This document shows positions 42,491-54,156 of a stretch of DNA of 64,000 nucleotides, in pieces. Origin of the DNA: Akanthomyces muscarius (lineage: Eukaryota > Ascomycota > Sordariomycetes > Hypocreales > Cordycipitaceae); contig NC_079242.1 of the NCBI RefSeq assembly GCF_028009165.1, positions 1,240,001 to 1,304,000 on the forward strand, in the 5' to 3' direction. Numbering within the stretch: position 1 is the first letter of the stretch; the number at the start of each line of letters is the position of its first letter. Both the position numbers and the translations under genes were made by a program. Below the pieces are notes generated by a model, which worked only from the letters and a program-made list of their open reading frames with translations, did not search any database and was not told where the DNA came from.

Positions 42491-44622
42491 AATCAGATGA
42501 ATGGGATATCGACAATGCTACCAGACGGTTTCTCTTTGAGATTGCCAAAATTGCCCGGCATCCAGTGGCGTACAACTCTGTCACAAGCTCTGTCACAACA
42601 CCAGTGCACCGCCCGCCGGGTTGCCCATATTTCTGCAACAGGATAGATTGAGCACCGCGAGGAGATGCCGATATCCGGGCATTTATGCTGCGTAAGCCAA
42701 GCCTCATGGCAATTTCAAGCAAGGGCGTGCTTGCTGGAGGAGGGAACCAAGGGACGACAGCACTACGCCGGCACACCACATAACGGAAATGCATACCCGT
42801 GGCCAAGCCGTTGCCGAGATGGATTGACACGTTTCATGGCGATGATTACCGGATAGAGCATGGCTTTTTGGCGTTTCTGAACACCTGAGGTCCCCCCAGG
42901 CGGATTTGTAAATGAACAGCTTCGACTTTGCGGACCGCCGCGACGAGCTGGTGCCGTGCCCAAAACTTTTGCGAAACAAAAACTGCAAAGATCGATTCGG
43001 GTCGGAATTTCGGTTCAAGTGGCATACGGTACTAGATGGATTTGCAATACATGAAATGGATGAAAACTGCAGAGACGACTCAGTTACAACTGTGGTTTTA
43101 ATTGAGATTCACTGTTTAGTGATGGGTTGCCCGCATACTTTCAAGAGCTCCTGCTATCGACACTTCTACGACGTATTGCAGGCAGTCCCGCTGTAGACAG
43201 TAAACGCAAAAGCCAAGATGCGTCATTTGCACAGCCCCATCAGTTCTCATTGAATCTTTTTGTAAAGAACTACTGCAGGACCAAGCCCGTACCTATTCTG
43301 ATGCCGTTCCTCCGTGGGCCAAGCAGCTGCCTGGCACGGAGGCAGGTGACGTTTCAGAATCCCCTTCACTGGCGGTTTGAGGCGGCGGCGCGCCTCGTTC
43401 AATTGAAGTCGCTGCTCTGTGCAGGAGTCCCTGTTGGGCACCGAGAAGGGCCGGGTTTGCCGCTCTCGTCTGGACAATAATCTTGAAAAAAAGGAAAAAA
43501 GAAAAAAAAAGAAAAAGATGGCATAGCCACCAGCCTTGTAGAATTCAGACCAAGATCTAGGAGCTTATTGTGTGGGCGAATGGGTGGAGATGGTTCACTG
43601 AGCACATTGAACAGACGTAAAATGCTCGCCACCATCACGCCTCGACAGAGCGCTCGCAGTTTAGAAAAAAGAGGCAAGCACGGCAGATTACTGTAATCAA
43701 ATCCTTTCGCGTTCGTTTTTTTTCCCTCTCGTGGCAATTTTACTACCAGCCTCCAACCTCCAAACCCCGGGTGCATTCTGATGCTCTCGTTTGACGCATT
43801 GCCCAAATAGGCAATCCCCAAGACCCCTCGAGACAAGTGCCAGACACGACCCGAGACAACTCCTGGTTACAACTCCTCAAGCCGGGCCGCCACACACCAA
43901 TGCAGAAAAAGAAGCCCCGGGGCCCTGTGGAATAGGTTTGCGCTGCTGGCATTGCATGGCGTCAAAGCCCCCATATCTCCCAGGAAATTAAACCAATAGA
44001 GGTGCGGTGCGTTGAGTGGTACATGATCGGATCGCCAGGAACCCGACCTCTGGGCAGCCCGCTTACATGCAGGCGCAGAAACCGACCAGGAGCCACGCCC
44101 AAAACGACGCCAACAGGTGTAGAAACAGAGACAAGGGTCAGTTCCGCCCCATCCCATCCTCTTTCTTGGCCCTCTCCTTCTTTTGCCTGTGGAAATTAGT
44201 TTTTTTTTCTTCCGGACATGGGATGACGCTGGTAGCGAAAGGGGTGGCGGCACCAGTCGTCTGGGCTCTGCGACAGATCATGTCATGGCTCAGTTATAAT
44301 GCATCCGTTTCCCACCCCCTCTCGACCGTGTTCCCCTTCTTATTTCTCCTCTTTCGTCTGACAATTCCATTCTCTTTTCTTCGTCGGTAAACCCATCGCC
44401 TTCGTTTTTTCTCTCTCCTTCTTCTTTCCTTCTGTTCTGTCTACGAGAGTTGCACTCTTTTTACTTCATACCAGTCCTTTCGTCCTCAGACTTACACGAG
44501 CAGGTACTCATAACTACTTTACCAGCAACATATATAATCAATCTTTTTGATTCCTCTGCGAGGAACAAACAACCCGCGTCCACAAAACAACACACAAGAA
44601 GAAATCAATCCCCACAGCCATC
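42491..44622. other. Gene-poor region before the cupredoxin gene
   Basis: About 2.1 kb. Short frames at 42900-43200 and 43390-43480 have no recognised domain. A purine tract (A/G only, about 40 nt) lies at 43484-43520. From about 44300 the DNA is the CT-rich promoter and leader of the downstream gene. Confidence 0.5.
44290..44622 (+). promoter_or_regulatory. CT-rich core promoter and leader of the cupredoxin gene
   Basis: A TATA-like TTATAAT at about 44294, followed by long CT-rich tracts at 44330-44460 and a further TATATAAT at about 44530, then an A/C-rich leader directly before ATG 44623. CT-rich blocks at the transcription start are usual for strongly expressed fungal genes. Inferred from composition and position. 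Confidence 0.45.
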
Positions 44623-45805
44623 ATGAAGTGGTCAACATCCGTCACTCTGGCCGTCGCGCCTCTCGCCATGGCCGCCAGCAACAGACTGCGCAACACCTAC
44701 CCCGTCAGCCTCAACGCGCGGGGCGAAGCCGCGAGCGAGCTTGAAGATCGTGGCGTGACCATTATCGAGGGCAACGGCGGCGGCAACGCCAACGGCGGCA
44801 AGAACCGCGGCGGCGTCAACCTCGAATCCGGCAGCGGCGTCATCATCATCTGGGCCAACCCGGGCGGCAAGGCCGAGACCACCACCATCGCCAAGCAGGT
44901 CACCGTCACCAAGACCGTCACGGCCGGCCCCGGCGAGGCCACCGCTGTCCCCATCGCCGGCGGCGCCACGACGACCATCAAGGAGGGCCAGACGGCCACC
45001 GTCCCCGCCACCGGCGCCAGCCACACCGTCAAGGTCGGCGGCCCGGGCGGCCTCGTCTTCCAGCCCGACCAGCTCAGCGTTCCTGTCGGCGACTCGGTCG
45101 TCTTCGAGTTCCTCTCCCAGAACCACACCGTGACGCAGTCGCCCTTCAACACGCCCTGCAAGGCCATGATGGGCGGCATGGACTCTGGCTTCCTCGCCAA
45201 CCCCAACAACACCGTCTCGCCTCCCCCTCAGGTCGCTATGCAGGTTACGGCCACCACCCCACTCTGTAAGTCGGACGCAACAAAAAAGCAAAATTTGTCG
45301 TGCTCAGCTGTGTGCTAACGCAAAAACCCCAGGGTTCTACTGCAAGCAAAAGGGTCACTGCGGCAAGGGCATGGTCTTCTCCATCAACCCCACCGCTGAA
45401 AAGACGCAAGCCATGTTCCAGTCCATGGCCATCTCCCAGAACGGCACCGGCGAAGCTACCCCCATTACCGGCGGTACCAACCAGCCCGGCGGTGCTGCCC
45501 CTGCCCCTCCCCCTCCCGCCAACGCTGAGCAGCCCAAGGCCGGCACCAGTGAGGCGCCGTCGCCTCCTGCTGGCGGTGCCGAGGGCAACACTGGCGCCAC
45601 CCCAGGCAAAGGAACTGTCGGTGCCGACGGCAGCTGCACCTGCGTCGTTGCTTGCAACGCCGGCGGCTTCCCTGCTGCCGCTCAGGGCGCCGGTGCCTTT
45701 GGTGGATTCGGTGGTGAGTACAGAAATCATTCAGCATCCTTCAAGTGAGCAACCCGCTAACAGCAGACAGGTGCTTTGCCCACCACCATGGCTGCCATGC
45801 GCTAA
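44623..45805 (+). CDS. Secreted cupredoxin-domain protein (extracellular serine/proline-rich type)
   Basis: Exons 44623-45265, 45333-45713, 45771-45805; 352 residues. A signal peptide (MKWSTSVTLAVAPLAMAAS) leads into a Gly/Asn-rich stretch, then a Thr/Val segment (TTTIAKQVTVTKTVTAG). The cupredoxin core at about 135-235 has SHTVKVGGPGGLVFQP, VVFEFLSQNHTVTQS and, across intron 1, WFYCKQKGHCGKGM, giving the His...Cys-x-x-x-x-His...Met pattern of type-1 copper proteins. A Pro/Gly/Ala tail has TCVVACNAGG. The last exon adds only GALPTTMAAMR, so no clear GPI signal. Wall or secreted copper protein, often abundant; specific role unknown. The third acceptor has alternative AGs (CAGCAGACAG); the last gives the shortest end. 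Confidence 0.85.
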
Positions 45806-46418
45806 GTAAGCCGTGAATCGGGGGTAGAGGTTGGAGTCGTTGATATGAGTTTTGCATGGTGAATTGCGCCGAGTACTTTTCGTTGTTTCCTCTTTTTGCC
45901 ATGTATCGGCCTTCTCCGGAGAGGCATGATTTGATTTTTCCCTTTTTCTTTTTGTCTGTTGAAATTGGTATATATATGGCTGGTACGTATCCTTGGACGG
46001 GGAAAAAATAATGAAGCAACTCTCAAGTAAAGCCTGCCTCGTTTTTCGTCGTGGGCCTGTGTCTGTGCCTGCCTGTGCGGCGGTTTGCGCATCGTCGTTG
46101 TCGTGAGATTGCCAACATCATGGTAGCAGTTGCAAGCACCGAAAACAGCCATGAATAGGTAGAACATGGGAACATGAACAGCTCGCATTGACAGAAGGAA
46201 ATCATCTATCTAAAATGGAGGGGAAAAAATTAATTTCAAATATACGCAACCATATCGCCAGGCTATCTTGTAAATTCAGGCGCCCAAAACACCGCACCTC
46301 AGTTGTATGCGCCGGCAGAGGGAAATGTCAAGTATTGGGAGAAGCGTCGCTGGCTTATCGTGTCGATTGTGGTAGATTTTGTCGTCTCGACGGGCTATTT
46401 CTCATGGGAGGCATCGCC
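45806..46418. other. Convergent intergenic region
   Basis: About 610 bp between the cupredoxin (plus) and SERF-like (minus) genes. Holds both 3' flanks. No coding frame supported. Confidence 0.5.
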
Positions 46419-46784
46419 TTACTTCTTGGTTTCAGCTTTCTTGGCCTCGGCTATTCGTTAAAAAAGGCATGTTAGCGAGTGCATCACAACGTTGCACGCA
46501 GACAAGATTGTTCGCACCGGCGGCCTGCTTCGCGCGCATAATCTCGGCGGCGCTCTCCTTGGCGCGCTGCATCTCGGTGCCGCTCATACTACTGCCCTTC
46601 TTCTGTTTCGCGAGAAAAAGGAAAAGATTGACGTTAGTATCGCGACGGCTATGGACAAGAGTCGTTGGTCGTGGTGGCAGCGAGGGGATTGCGCCTAGCG
46701 ACCCGTGGGGGGCAATGGTACCTGAGCGGCCATTTTCTTTTGGTTGGCCTCGCGAGCCTTGTCTCTCTGATTGCCGCGAGCCAT
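46419..46784 (-). CDS. SERF / 4F5-family small basic protein
   Basis: Three small exons on minus: 46722-46784 (21 codons), 46518-46602, 46419-46450; 59 residues. Introns GTACCA-AACAG and GTGCGA-AATAG keep frame and the second has CTAAC. The protein opens MARGNQREKAR-like (here MARGNQRDKAREANQKKMAA), the signature of the 4F5/SERF family, then KKGSSMSGTEMQRAKESAAE and a Lys/Ala end (AEAKKAETKK). SERF proteins are disordered, highly charged cytosolic or nuclear proteins that modify amyloid aggregation and bind RNA. Length is typical (55-65). No exon alone would be called by length. Confidence 0.85.
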
Positions 46785-49525
46785 TGTATTCGTTTATTCG
46801 GGTGAGACGACGGGCGGAGGGCAGAGAGTGACACGGAGGAGTACCAAGGGCGCTGCTCGCAAGCTGAAGAGGAGGGTGGAAGAAGGAGGGAAAAAATCGG
46901 CTCAGCGTTTCCGCCAGCTGGCTGCCACTGAGGGCATTTTTGGTTTGGGTGGGACGCTCGGGCTACCTAGGTAGGTATGGAGGCGCGCATGTGGTCTAAA
47001 CGGTGGTAGGATGTTATTAGCTGGATCTGATCCGGCTCACGCCAAATTTGCTCAATCTTCTTCAGCTAAGGAATTTCCTCCTAATTCTCTACATTTTCTA
47101 TCCATTCTTTTGACTGGGCCGAGGCTTGACTTCTGCCTTGGGCGGTTAAAACCAGGTGTCCAAGTCACACTTACACAGCGCGGCGCTACTAATAAGCTTT
47201 CCGGGCATGTTCCTACCAGATGTAACAGGCGTAGAAAAATGCAGTAAGTTTGGAATTATAACTTGATAAGCTTGTGCGCAATATACTCATGTTTAAAGGG
47301 CGGTTCGTACAAAATGAACCTGTCGTACTGCAATGTTGTAGAGTTGAACACCATGCATTATGTATAAGCGCGACCCTGCCGATGCCTCCCAGACCAGGTA
47401 TCTGCTCAGTCACCCATGTACTTTAGAGTGATACTCGAATTAGTAAAGACTGGTCCTTTGATAAATAGGTCGTGCCTGCAACAAGGACATGGACGTGGAT
47501 GCAACGAATGAAGAGTGGTAGAGCCAGTAGTTTGATGATGGAGCCGAGGATGTCCAGATTCATGGTCAATGTTGGCGTTGGAAAATACACCAGTGACAGG
47601 GATGGCGAAGGAAGTTATACAAGAGAGCCGCAACAACAGAGTGGCGGCCTGGGGCACAGCTCTACTAGTTATAGTTCCAAGCGCCGCTTTCATGGCCGTC
47701 GAATGTCGCAATGAGGAACATTGTGCACGTGGTGTTTGAAACTGCTAGTAAGGGGTATCTCGACAATCAAGACTGCCCATACTCAGACTATCAAGGAATG
47801 TATCAAAATCTGATTTGAGCCATTCGATCTAGTGCCGCCTTGAACCGTGAAACACCAGATAGTGTATTGCCGCTTGGCACAACACCTTGTAGTGACCAAC
47901 AAAGGCGTCGCTACAATGACAATGACAAGAAGGAGTGGCTTGATTGACACGAGAGTCTGGATTGTCTTTCTGCACATCTCTTGTTTTTTGAGTTATTCCT
48001 AACCACTGTCAATCCCGTTGTTTTGCCAACTTCGGCCAGTTTCCTTTTTTCAAAGCAACTGATAGGCACGGCTTGATTTTTGCTACACCCCATGGTTTGG
48101 TGCCACGGGGGACCCTGTGAGCAGCATGCGGGGCCGTTCTCGGAAGACAGGGTTGCCAAAAATAAACGCCTGGACAGGCGAACTCGTAAAAATGTGACTT
48201 TTGATAAAAGAAAAAAAAAAGGCAGAAAAAGGTCGCCCAGAACGGGCACTTACAGTTACAGGGCTACTAACTACGTTAACAGGCTGAGGGAACCATCACC
48301 ATCCACAGCGGGTGGGCCCAGCGTTTTAGTTGCCGCCCAGTCCCTGAAACCCTGCGCCGGCCATCAACACCCAATCATTCACTCTTAGCGCTTCCATCTT
48401 GGGATGCCCTTCACGTCACTCAAGCTCTCACCCGAGATAATAGTCGTCTTTTTTTCTTTCTTTCTCTTCTTACGGACGATGGGAGCTGCCCCTGGCCCAG
48501 CGGGGCAGTATCGTTCCTGACGCAAGTATTCTTTTTCTATTTTTGTGGTTTTCTTTGCTCTCCGCCACCAGGCACGCCCGCCGTGAGACACCGCGGCCAC
48601 CAAACGCTACACACCATCCTGCGCCATCGCACACCATCAGCGGCCTGACGCGCTGGCCATGAAACATGCCGTCCATGAGCTTCTCACCACTGGTTCTGGT
48701 CCGAAGCCCCCAGATACCCTGGTTTGCCAACTGACCGATTGGATCTCAGGGCATCAGGCTTCTCCTCCTCAAACAGCCGGGGCGGTGGAGTCGCCTGCTC
48801 CAGCGGCCTGGGAGGCCAGGCCAGCACAGAAGCAGAAGACGCATCATGCTGGAAATAGATCGCTGACCGACCATGATTCAATTGTTCCTTCTATTCATTG
48901 CCACTCAGTGCCATATTCCGGAGGTGTAGCGCGTTTGATACACGGTGCGACGTTTCCCAGAGCGCCAACAGTGTGCACTTATTCAGATTTATTAAAGCTG
49001 CCTGCTCTGCCCCATTGCCTCGTCCCATTCACTTGCTCCTCCAGTTTCTTCTTTTTCCTATTGTGGCCCAACGACAATGCCTTTTGTTCACTTCTACTGA
49101 CATAGCATCTACTAAGCTGTTTTTCCTTTGTCCATTACTTCTTTCAGGTTTTTTTTCCTACTACCTATAAACATTACAACCGCCGCGGGACTGGTGCCGT
49201 CGCCTCTACTCTCTCCTTCCTCAATTTTACGCATCTTCACTACGCATCTTTACGCATTTGCCCGTTACAATACGAACGACTCCAGTCATCTTGATTCACT
49301 CTGCTGGTCAGACACTTCTTTTACTGCACATCAAAACTCATACAATGTATGTAGCTGCCATCACTTATTCACTCAACTCTACTTTCCGATATTCTATCCA
49401 CGACACGCCACTTACAACCCTCCAGAATACCGTGTTCCAACGACCACTGCAACTACACCTCGCGCACAAGAAGCGTTTGAAATAACCTCAGACACCCACA
49501 TTCCCCCCTTCCGACCAATATCATC
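46785..49525. other. Large intergenic region with CT-rich leader
   Basis: About 2.7 kb between divergent genes (SERF-like minus, DUF7598 plus). A CTACCTAGGTAGGTATGGAG element is at 46963-46982. 47000-48000 is moderately AT-rich without coding bias. 48960-49520 is CT-rich and probably the leader of the downstream gene. No gene supported. Confidence 0.5.
46963..46982. repeat. CTACCTAGGTAGGTAYGGAG intergenic element, copy 2
   Basis: Second full copy of the element described at 20130, one base different. It lies about 180 bp upstream of the SERF-like start. Confidence 0.7.
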
Positions 49526-50335
49526 ATGCTCTGCGGAATGTTGAGCCTCGGGTCCCTCCATGGGGCCGGGTACTTTGTGCTCCAGGCCCTGCGCGTCTGC
49601 ACCGTCATCACCCTTCTCGCCGCCGCCGCCGGCTGCTGGGTTCTCATGATCCAGGTGGACAAGTACAAGTCGTTTTTCGTCTTCCAGTGCATGTCGCTAT
49701 TCTTCACCTCCATGGGCTGCCTCTTCATCATCATGGCCGAGTTTCCCGTCATCAGATTCATCCGCAACTTTTACCGCGACTCCTGGCCAGTTCTGTCCGA
49801 CTCTCACGGCGTCGCCTGGATGGGCGCCGCCATCATCATCATCGGCTGCCACATCCTGGGATCATTGAACGAGCAGGGCTACGACACGGACGCCTTTTCT
49901 GGTCACTTTTCCAAGCTCGTACTCTCCGCGGGCATCCTTTGCATCATCTTTGGCGCCCTCAACATCATCTGCGCCCTCGTCTGGCGCGACGCCAAGCAAG
50001 GCATCACTTCGCGCGACATCCGTGCACACGGCTCGCTGGCGGCCGATTGCACCACCCTCCCCAGCTACAGCGCCAGCCCAGCCTCATCTGTTCGCAACGA
50101 AAAGACCAAGAGCAAGTTCATGAGCAAAATCTTCAACCGCGGCGCCGACAACGACAACAGCGAACACGCCGGGCGGCCCATCATCAGCGGCCCGTTTACA
50201 GGCGGCCAGAACCAGACTGGTACCACGAGTCCTATTATCCCTGGGCTTAAGCGACCCGACACGGCCTTGCACCCAATGCATGGCCGCCGGGCCAGCAGTC
50301 ACTATTCCGTTGCGGACCATCTTCCCCGCCACTGA
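49526..50335 (+). CDS. DUF7598-type four-helix membrane protein
   Basis: Single exon, 269 residues. Four hydrophobic segments: about 18-42 (YFVLQALRVCTVITLLAAAA), 52-78 (FFVFQCMSLFFTSMGCLFII), 96-114 (GVAWMGAAIIIIGCHILG) and 128-152 (LVLSAGILCIIFGALNIICA). Sequence around FIRNFYRDSWPVLSDSHG and LVWRDAKQGITSRDIRAHG matches the DUF7598 family of Pezizomycotina membrane proteins as I recall it; function is unknown. The C-terminal 110 residues are a hydrophilic, Ser/Lys-rich cytosolic tail. The in-frame ATG at M5 is an alternative start. The family name is from memory and unverified. Confidence 0.75.
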   Translation: MLCGMLSLGSLHGAGYFVLQALRVCTVITLLAAAAGCWVLMIQVDKYKSFFVFQCMSLFFTSMGCLFIIMAEFPVIRFIRNFYRDSWPVLSDSHGVAWMGAAIIIIGCHILGSLNEQGYDTDAFSGHFSKLVLSAGILCIIFGALNIICALVWRDAKQGITSRDIRAHGSLAADCTTLPSYSASPASSVRNEKTKSKFMSKIFNRGADNDNSEHAGRPIISGPFTGGQNQTGTTSPIIPGLKRPDTALHPMHGRRASSHYSVADHLPRH

Positions 50336-51413
50336 TGATGTCGGTCTTTAATTTTATGGCGTTTGGGATTTGGCCAACTTTTCATGTACGATTACGGTAT
50401 ACCACGGCAAGCATTGGGCGTTCATCATGTTTCTGGCTGAATGATTGTTGATTGTGAAGGGTTCCTTCATTCAAATAAGAAGATGTCAGCAAAGACAAAA
50501 TAAACAATACAAAAGATTGAACCAAATTGGAAGCTAGCTATCGCTTCACTATGCTCAGGTGATCAACCCTATGATGAAGAGTACAAAGGCCTTGACCTTC
50601 TGCGACGTGTTGTACCACGAAGCCTCAGATAAAAAGTACAGATTGTTTGCCAACAGGAGCAATAGTAAGGAGCTGACTTGTAGATGAAATTGTTTTTATA
50701 AAAGAACAGAGATTGGTTAGGCTTTTTGCCGTAAATAGCATTTGCCGCCACCAAGCACTTGGAAAAGTGGAGAGCTAACATGGAGGAAGCCGCACGTGAT
50801 TCATTGTCTAGAAACTTGCGACCGCGACCTGACCTGCCACATCGCTTCCCAGCTCCTCTCCATCATCATCCTCCGACAACTCGACCTGTACCGACCATCG
50901 AAGCGAACCACACAGCGGCGATACAAAGTCCCAATTCTGTTCTCGTACCAAGGACAGAGACGTCCGCGCTGCTGGGTACCTCTGTGTACAGTCCAGGACG
51001 AGGCGTCTCTCCCGCAGGCAGTCACAGCAAGTTTGTGCAAACGTTGCGCTGGGCATCTGTTGTGACTGCATATCATAGAATACTAAGCCCATTTGAACTG
51101 TTTCTTTCTTGCCGTGTCAGCCAAAAGGCAATGCTAACATTGTCGTGAATTTTGGTGGAGCGCATTGATTGACCTCGCGAGCTTTTTTGTTCTTGCCCTT
51201 TGCAAACACATACCCTTCTGCAAGCGTTGCATTTCCTCGGGAGTAAATTTTATCTGGAGCGAGATAATTCTCCTAGACTCTGGAAAGGATTTAATTGCAT
51301 CTGCATTATTTTCGCACTTCTATAAATCTCCAACTCTACACTGTCTCTCCATCGTGGTTTAAGCAAAGCCTACGCTGCACACTTTTACAAAGGCAAGCCT
51401 CTGATCCGCCATA
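50336..51413. other. Intergenic: upstream of PCF11
   Basis: About 1.08 kb. A minus frame ending at 50556 encodes a hydrophobic C-terminus (see rejected list), and plus frames between 50740 and 51150 are open but lack a recognisable domain. No gene called. Confidence 0.45.
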
Positions 51414-53624
51414 ATGTCGGCTGAATCAGATGAAGTGGCGGAAGACTACCGTCTCGCGCTCGAGGACCTCTCCTCCAACATGCGGTTCGAGATTAGCAAC
51501 TTGACTGTCATCGCGCGAGAGAACACTGAGCATGCCTTGGCCATTGCCGAGGTGCTGCAGCAACACATTCTCAAGGTAGGTGTCAAACCAATAATTGGTA
51601 CATGACGAATTGCTCGTCAAAGATGTGCAACTCAAAAGTCACCATCAGGATATACTGACCAATAATTAGGCCCCCCCTGCTAAGAAGCTGCCTGCTCTCT
51701 ATGTGCTTGACTCCATTGTAAAGAATGTTGGCACTCCCTACACACTCTATTTTGGTCGAAACCTGTTCAAGATATTTATGGAATCATACGCCATGGTCGA
51801 TAATGCCGTGCGAAAGAGGATGGAGGACATGCTCAAGACGTGGAAAGACCCTGTCCCCGGATCAATGGACACCAGGCCAGTTTTCTCCCACGAATTGGTT
51901 CGGCCGATAGAGAATGCTCTCATGCGAGCACGCGCGGCTTTGATGCCGCAAAGTGCAATGGGTGGGCGAGGACGAGGAGTCATGATGCCACACCGCAACA
52001 CCCCTACACCGCCGGGTATGCGCGGGTATCCTGTCGTTGACGGCCAAGGGCAGCCGCAGAATGGAGGACCAGTACCTGGCCAGCACCAGGGTCAGCCTCC
52101 GGTAAGTCGAAAACGCCATCTGCGTCTTGTTCAGCCTTCTGACAAATGGCAGGCCAACTATTTCCGTCAAGTCACACCACAGTCTGGCCAACCACAAGGA
52201 CCTTATCCGCCCCCTGGACAATATGGCACTGGACCGCCGGGCACAAACGTAGACAAGTTGAATCAGGATATCCAGAATCTGATTGTAGCGACACATGCCG
52301 AGCTCTCACAGAGTCCGCATGACGCGGGAATTCAGATCAGACTTAAAGCATTGACGGATCTCCAAAGTGTCGTCCAAAAGTCGACACTGCCTCCAGACCA
52401 GCTTGAGCTCATTAAAAACAAAGTAACTGAACTTGCTGCTGTAACCAGGCCCAGCGTGGCCCCTTCATATGCAGGGCAAAACCTGCTACCTACGCGCCCA
52501 TCCTCGGGGCAGTTTCAACAAGTAACCCAACCTTCAGCCCCCCCTGCCGGCCAACATCCGCAGGGACAGGTATCCCTTGACGCTTTGCTGGGTCAGGGAG
52601 CTCTCGCTGCCTTGATGTCGAGAACAGGATCCAATTCCAACAACACCACACCTAACCCCCCTGGGTCGGGAGCAATCCGATCACCTCCTCCTGTCCCAGC
52701 CCAACTTCCAACACCAGCCGCTGCGGCCCCAAACAATGCAGTGTCTCTGCTCGATAGACTGCGGCAAGCAGGTATGCTGCCGCCAACCGCCACTCCAACA
52801 CCACCGGTCGCCCAAGCTGCGGCTCCGCCACCCCTTATCCCGGCCAACATTGCCAGTATTCTGTCGGCAGCAAAGGCTGGCGCTTTTGGATTGCCCAACA
52901 TAGGAGCCGGAAGCCTCAATGAAGCCATGTTAAAGCAACAGTGAGTAGCGCTCGTAGTGTGAAAGCATCATGACGTACTGACCGGATCACAGATCACCTG
53001 ACAACATCATCCACGCCCTGTATGATGAGCTAGGATCGCCTTGTGCTGAATGTGGCAGGCGTTTCAAGCGAAATATGGAGGGTGACAAGAAGAGACGAGC
53101 TCATATGGACTGGCATTTCAAGGTGAAACAGCGCAGTGCCGAGGCAGAGAAGAGAGGCACGCACCGAAGTTGGTACGTTGACCAACAGGTAAGTCGACTT
53201 TCTGTCTTGGAATATGGGTATACTGTACTAACATGCTATCCAGGATTGGCTTAGGTCTCGAGAAGTCGTCGACGTAGACCACATCGCGCAGCCGGAGCCT
53301 TCGGCCGAAGAGCAGTCCAAGACTGCCTCGGTTCCTAAATATATTCCGGTTCCAGAACCCACCAGCGGCATCAACAATGTTTGCCCTATCTGTCAGGAGA
53401 AGTTTGAGAATAAGTGGCTTGACACTGCACAGGAGTGGGTATGGTTGGACGCAGTCTTGGTACGGAACCGCGCCTATCATGCCTCGTGCTATGCCGAGGC
53501 TACACGGGACCGAGAGGGCACACCTGGCGCCTCGAGACGAACCCCAGAGCCTGTGCTCGGGAAAAGAAAGGCAGAAGGTGGCCTGCTGTCGCCCAAGATT
53601 CGGACGCTTAAGACGGCGTACTAG
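51414..53624 (+). CDS. PCF11: mRNA 3'-end processing factor Pcf11
   Basis: Exons 51414-51575, 51670-52101, 52153-52940, 52993-53188, 53244-53624; 652 residues. Pcf11 belongs to cleavage factor IA; it binds the Ser2-phosphorylated RNA polymerase II tail and Clp1. The CID spans about 1-135 (EDYRLALEDLSSNMRFEISN; LYVLDSIVKNVG). A Gln/Pro/Gly-rich middle with a helical patch follows. Two zinc-binding modules, CAECGRRFK...H...H and CPICQEKF...H..C, flank the Clp1-contact sequence EWVWLDAV. Intron 2 is 51 nt with no stop and in frame, so read-through yields 17 extra, Arg/Lys-rich residues; it carries GTAAGT, CTGAC and GGCAG and is probably spliced. Confidence 0.93.
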
Positions 53625-54156
53625 GACAAGGTGTAGCATGGATCGGTGGGCGGTGATTTTTGTTTTCAGGACACTTACTGGGACGCATTACGGCATGGAC
53701 TGACATAGCATGGAAGCGGCGTTTGATGCAATATATTCGGGGAGGGAGGCCGGCAAATTTATTTTTTCGGAGATCTCGGGAGGCGAAGCTATCTGTACAT
53801 ACGTTTTTAAAGAGCCAGTTCATACTCTGGAGTCTTGCACCCTATCGACCGACTCAAAATTGCATTAGTATCTGAAATGTCTCACAGCTATAAAGCACGG
53901 CAGTCCAAGAAAGAAATTCAAGTTTTTTTGTATTATAGGCTTCCTTTCAAAAAGTGTAAAAAAAAAATGCGACTCGTATACAATCTGGGGGTGGTTTAGG
54001 CATTACGAGCCGATGAAGCGGCCGTGGGGAACGGCTGGTGACGACTAGATTGCCGGATCTCGCACTACAAACGTACCCGTTCCCTCCCACAACATGGCCA
54101 GTTGAACCATCACTCCCATGCACGATACCAAATTGGCGCCCTCCCCCTCTCTCGCA
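53625..54156. other. Intergenic: PCF11 3' flank and methyltransferase leader
   Basis: About 530 bp with both genes on plus. AT-rich at 53750-53990, then C-rich just before the downstream gene. No gene. Confidence 0.5.

Noticed and set aside
50556..50690. Minus frame with hydrophobic C-terminus (SWYNTSQKVKAFVLFIIGLIT before a stop), like a tail-anchored protein
   Set aside because: The upstream part is AT-rich with a stop, no start or convincing acceptor was found, and the plus strand reads equally well through the same bases. Kept only as a possible last exon.
50742..51150. Two overlapping open plus frames upstream of PCF11
   Set aside because: Neither has a recognisable domain or consistent codon bias, and both are open by chance in this C-rich stretch.
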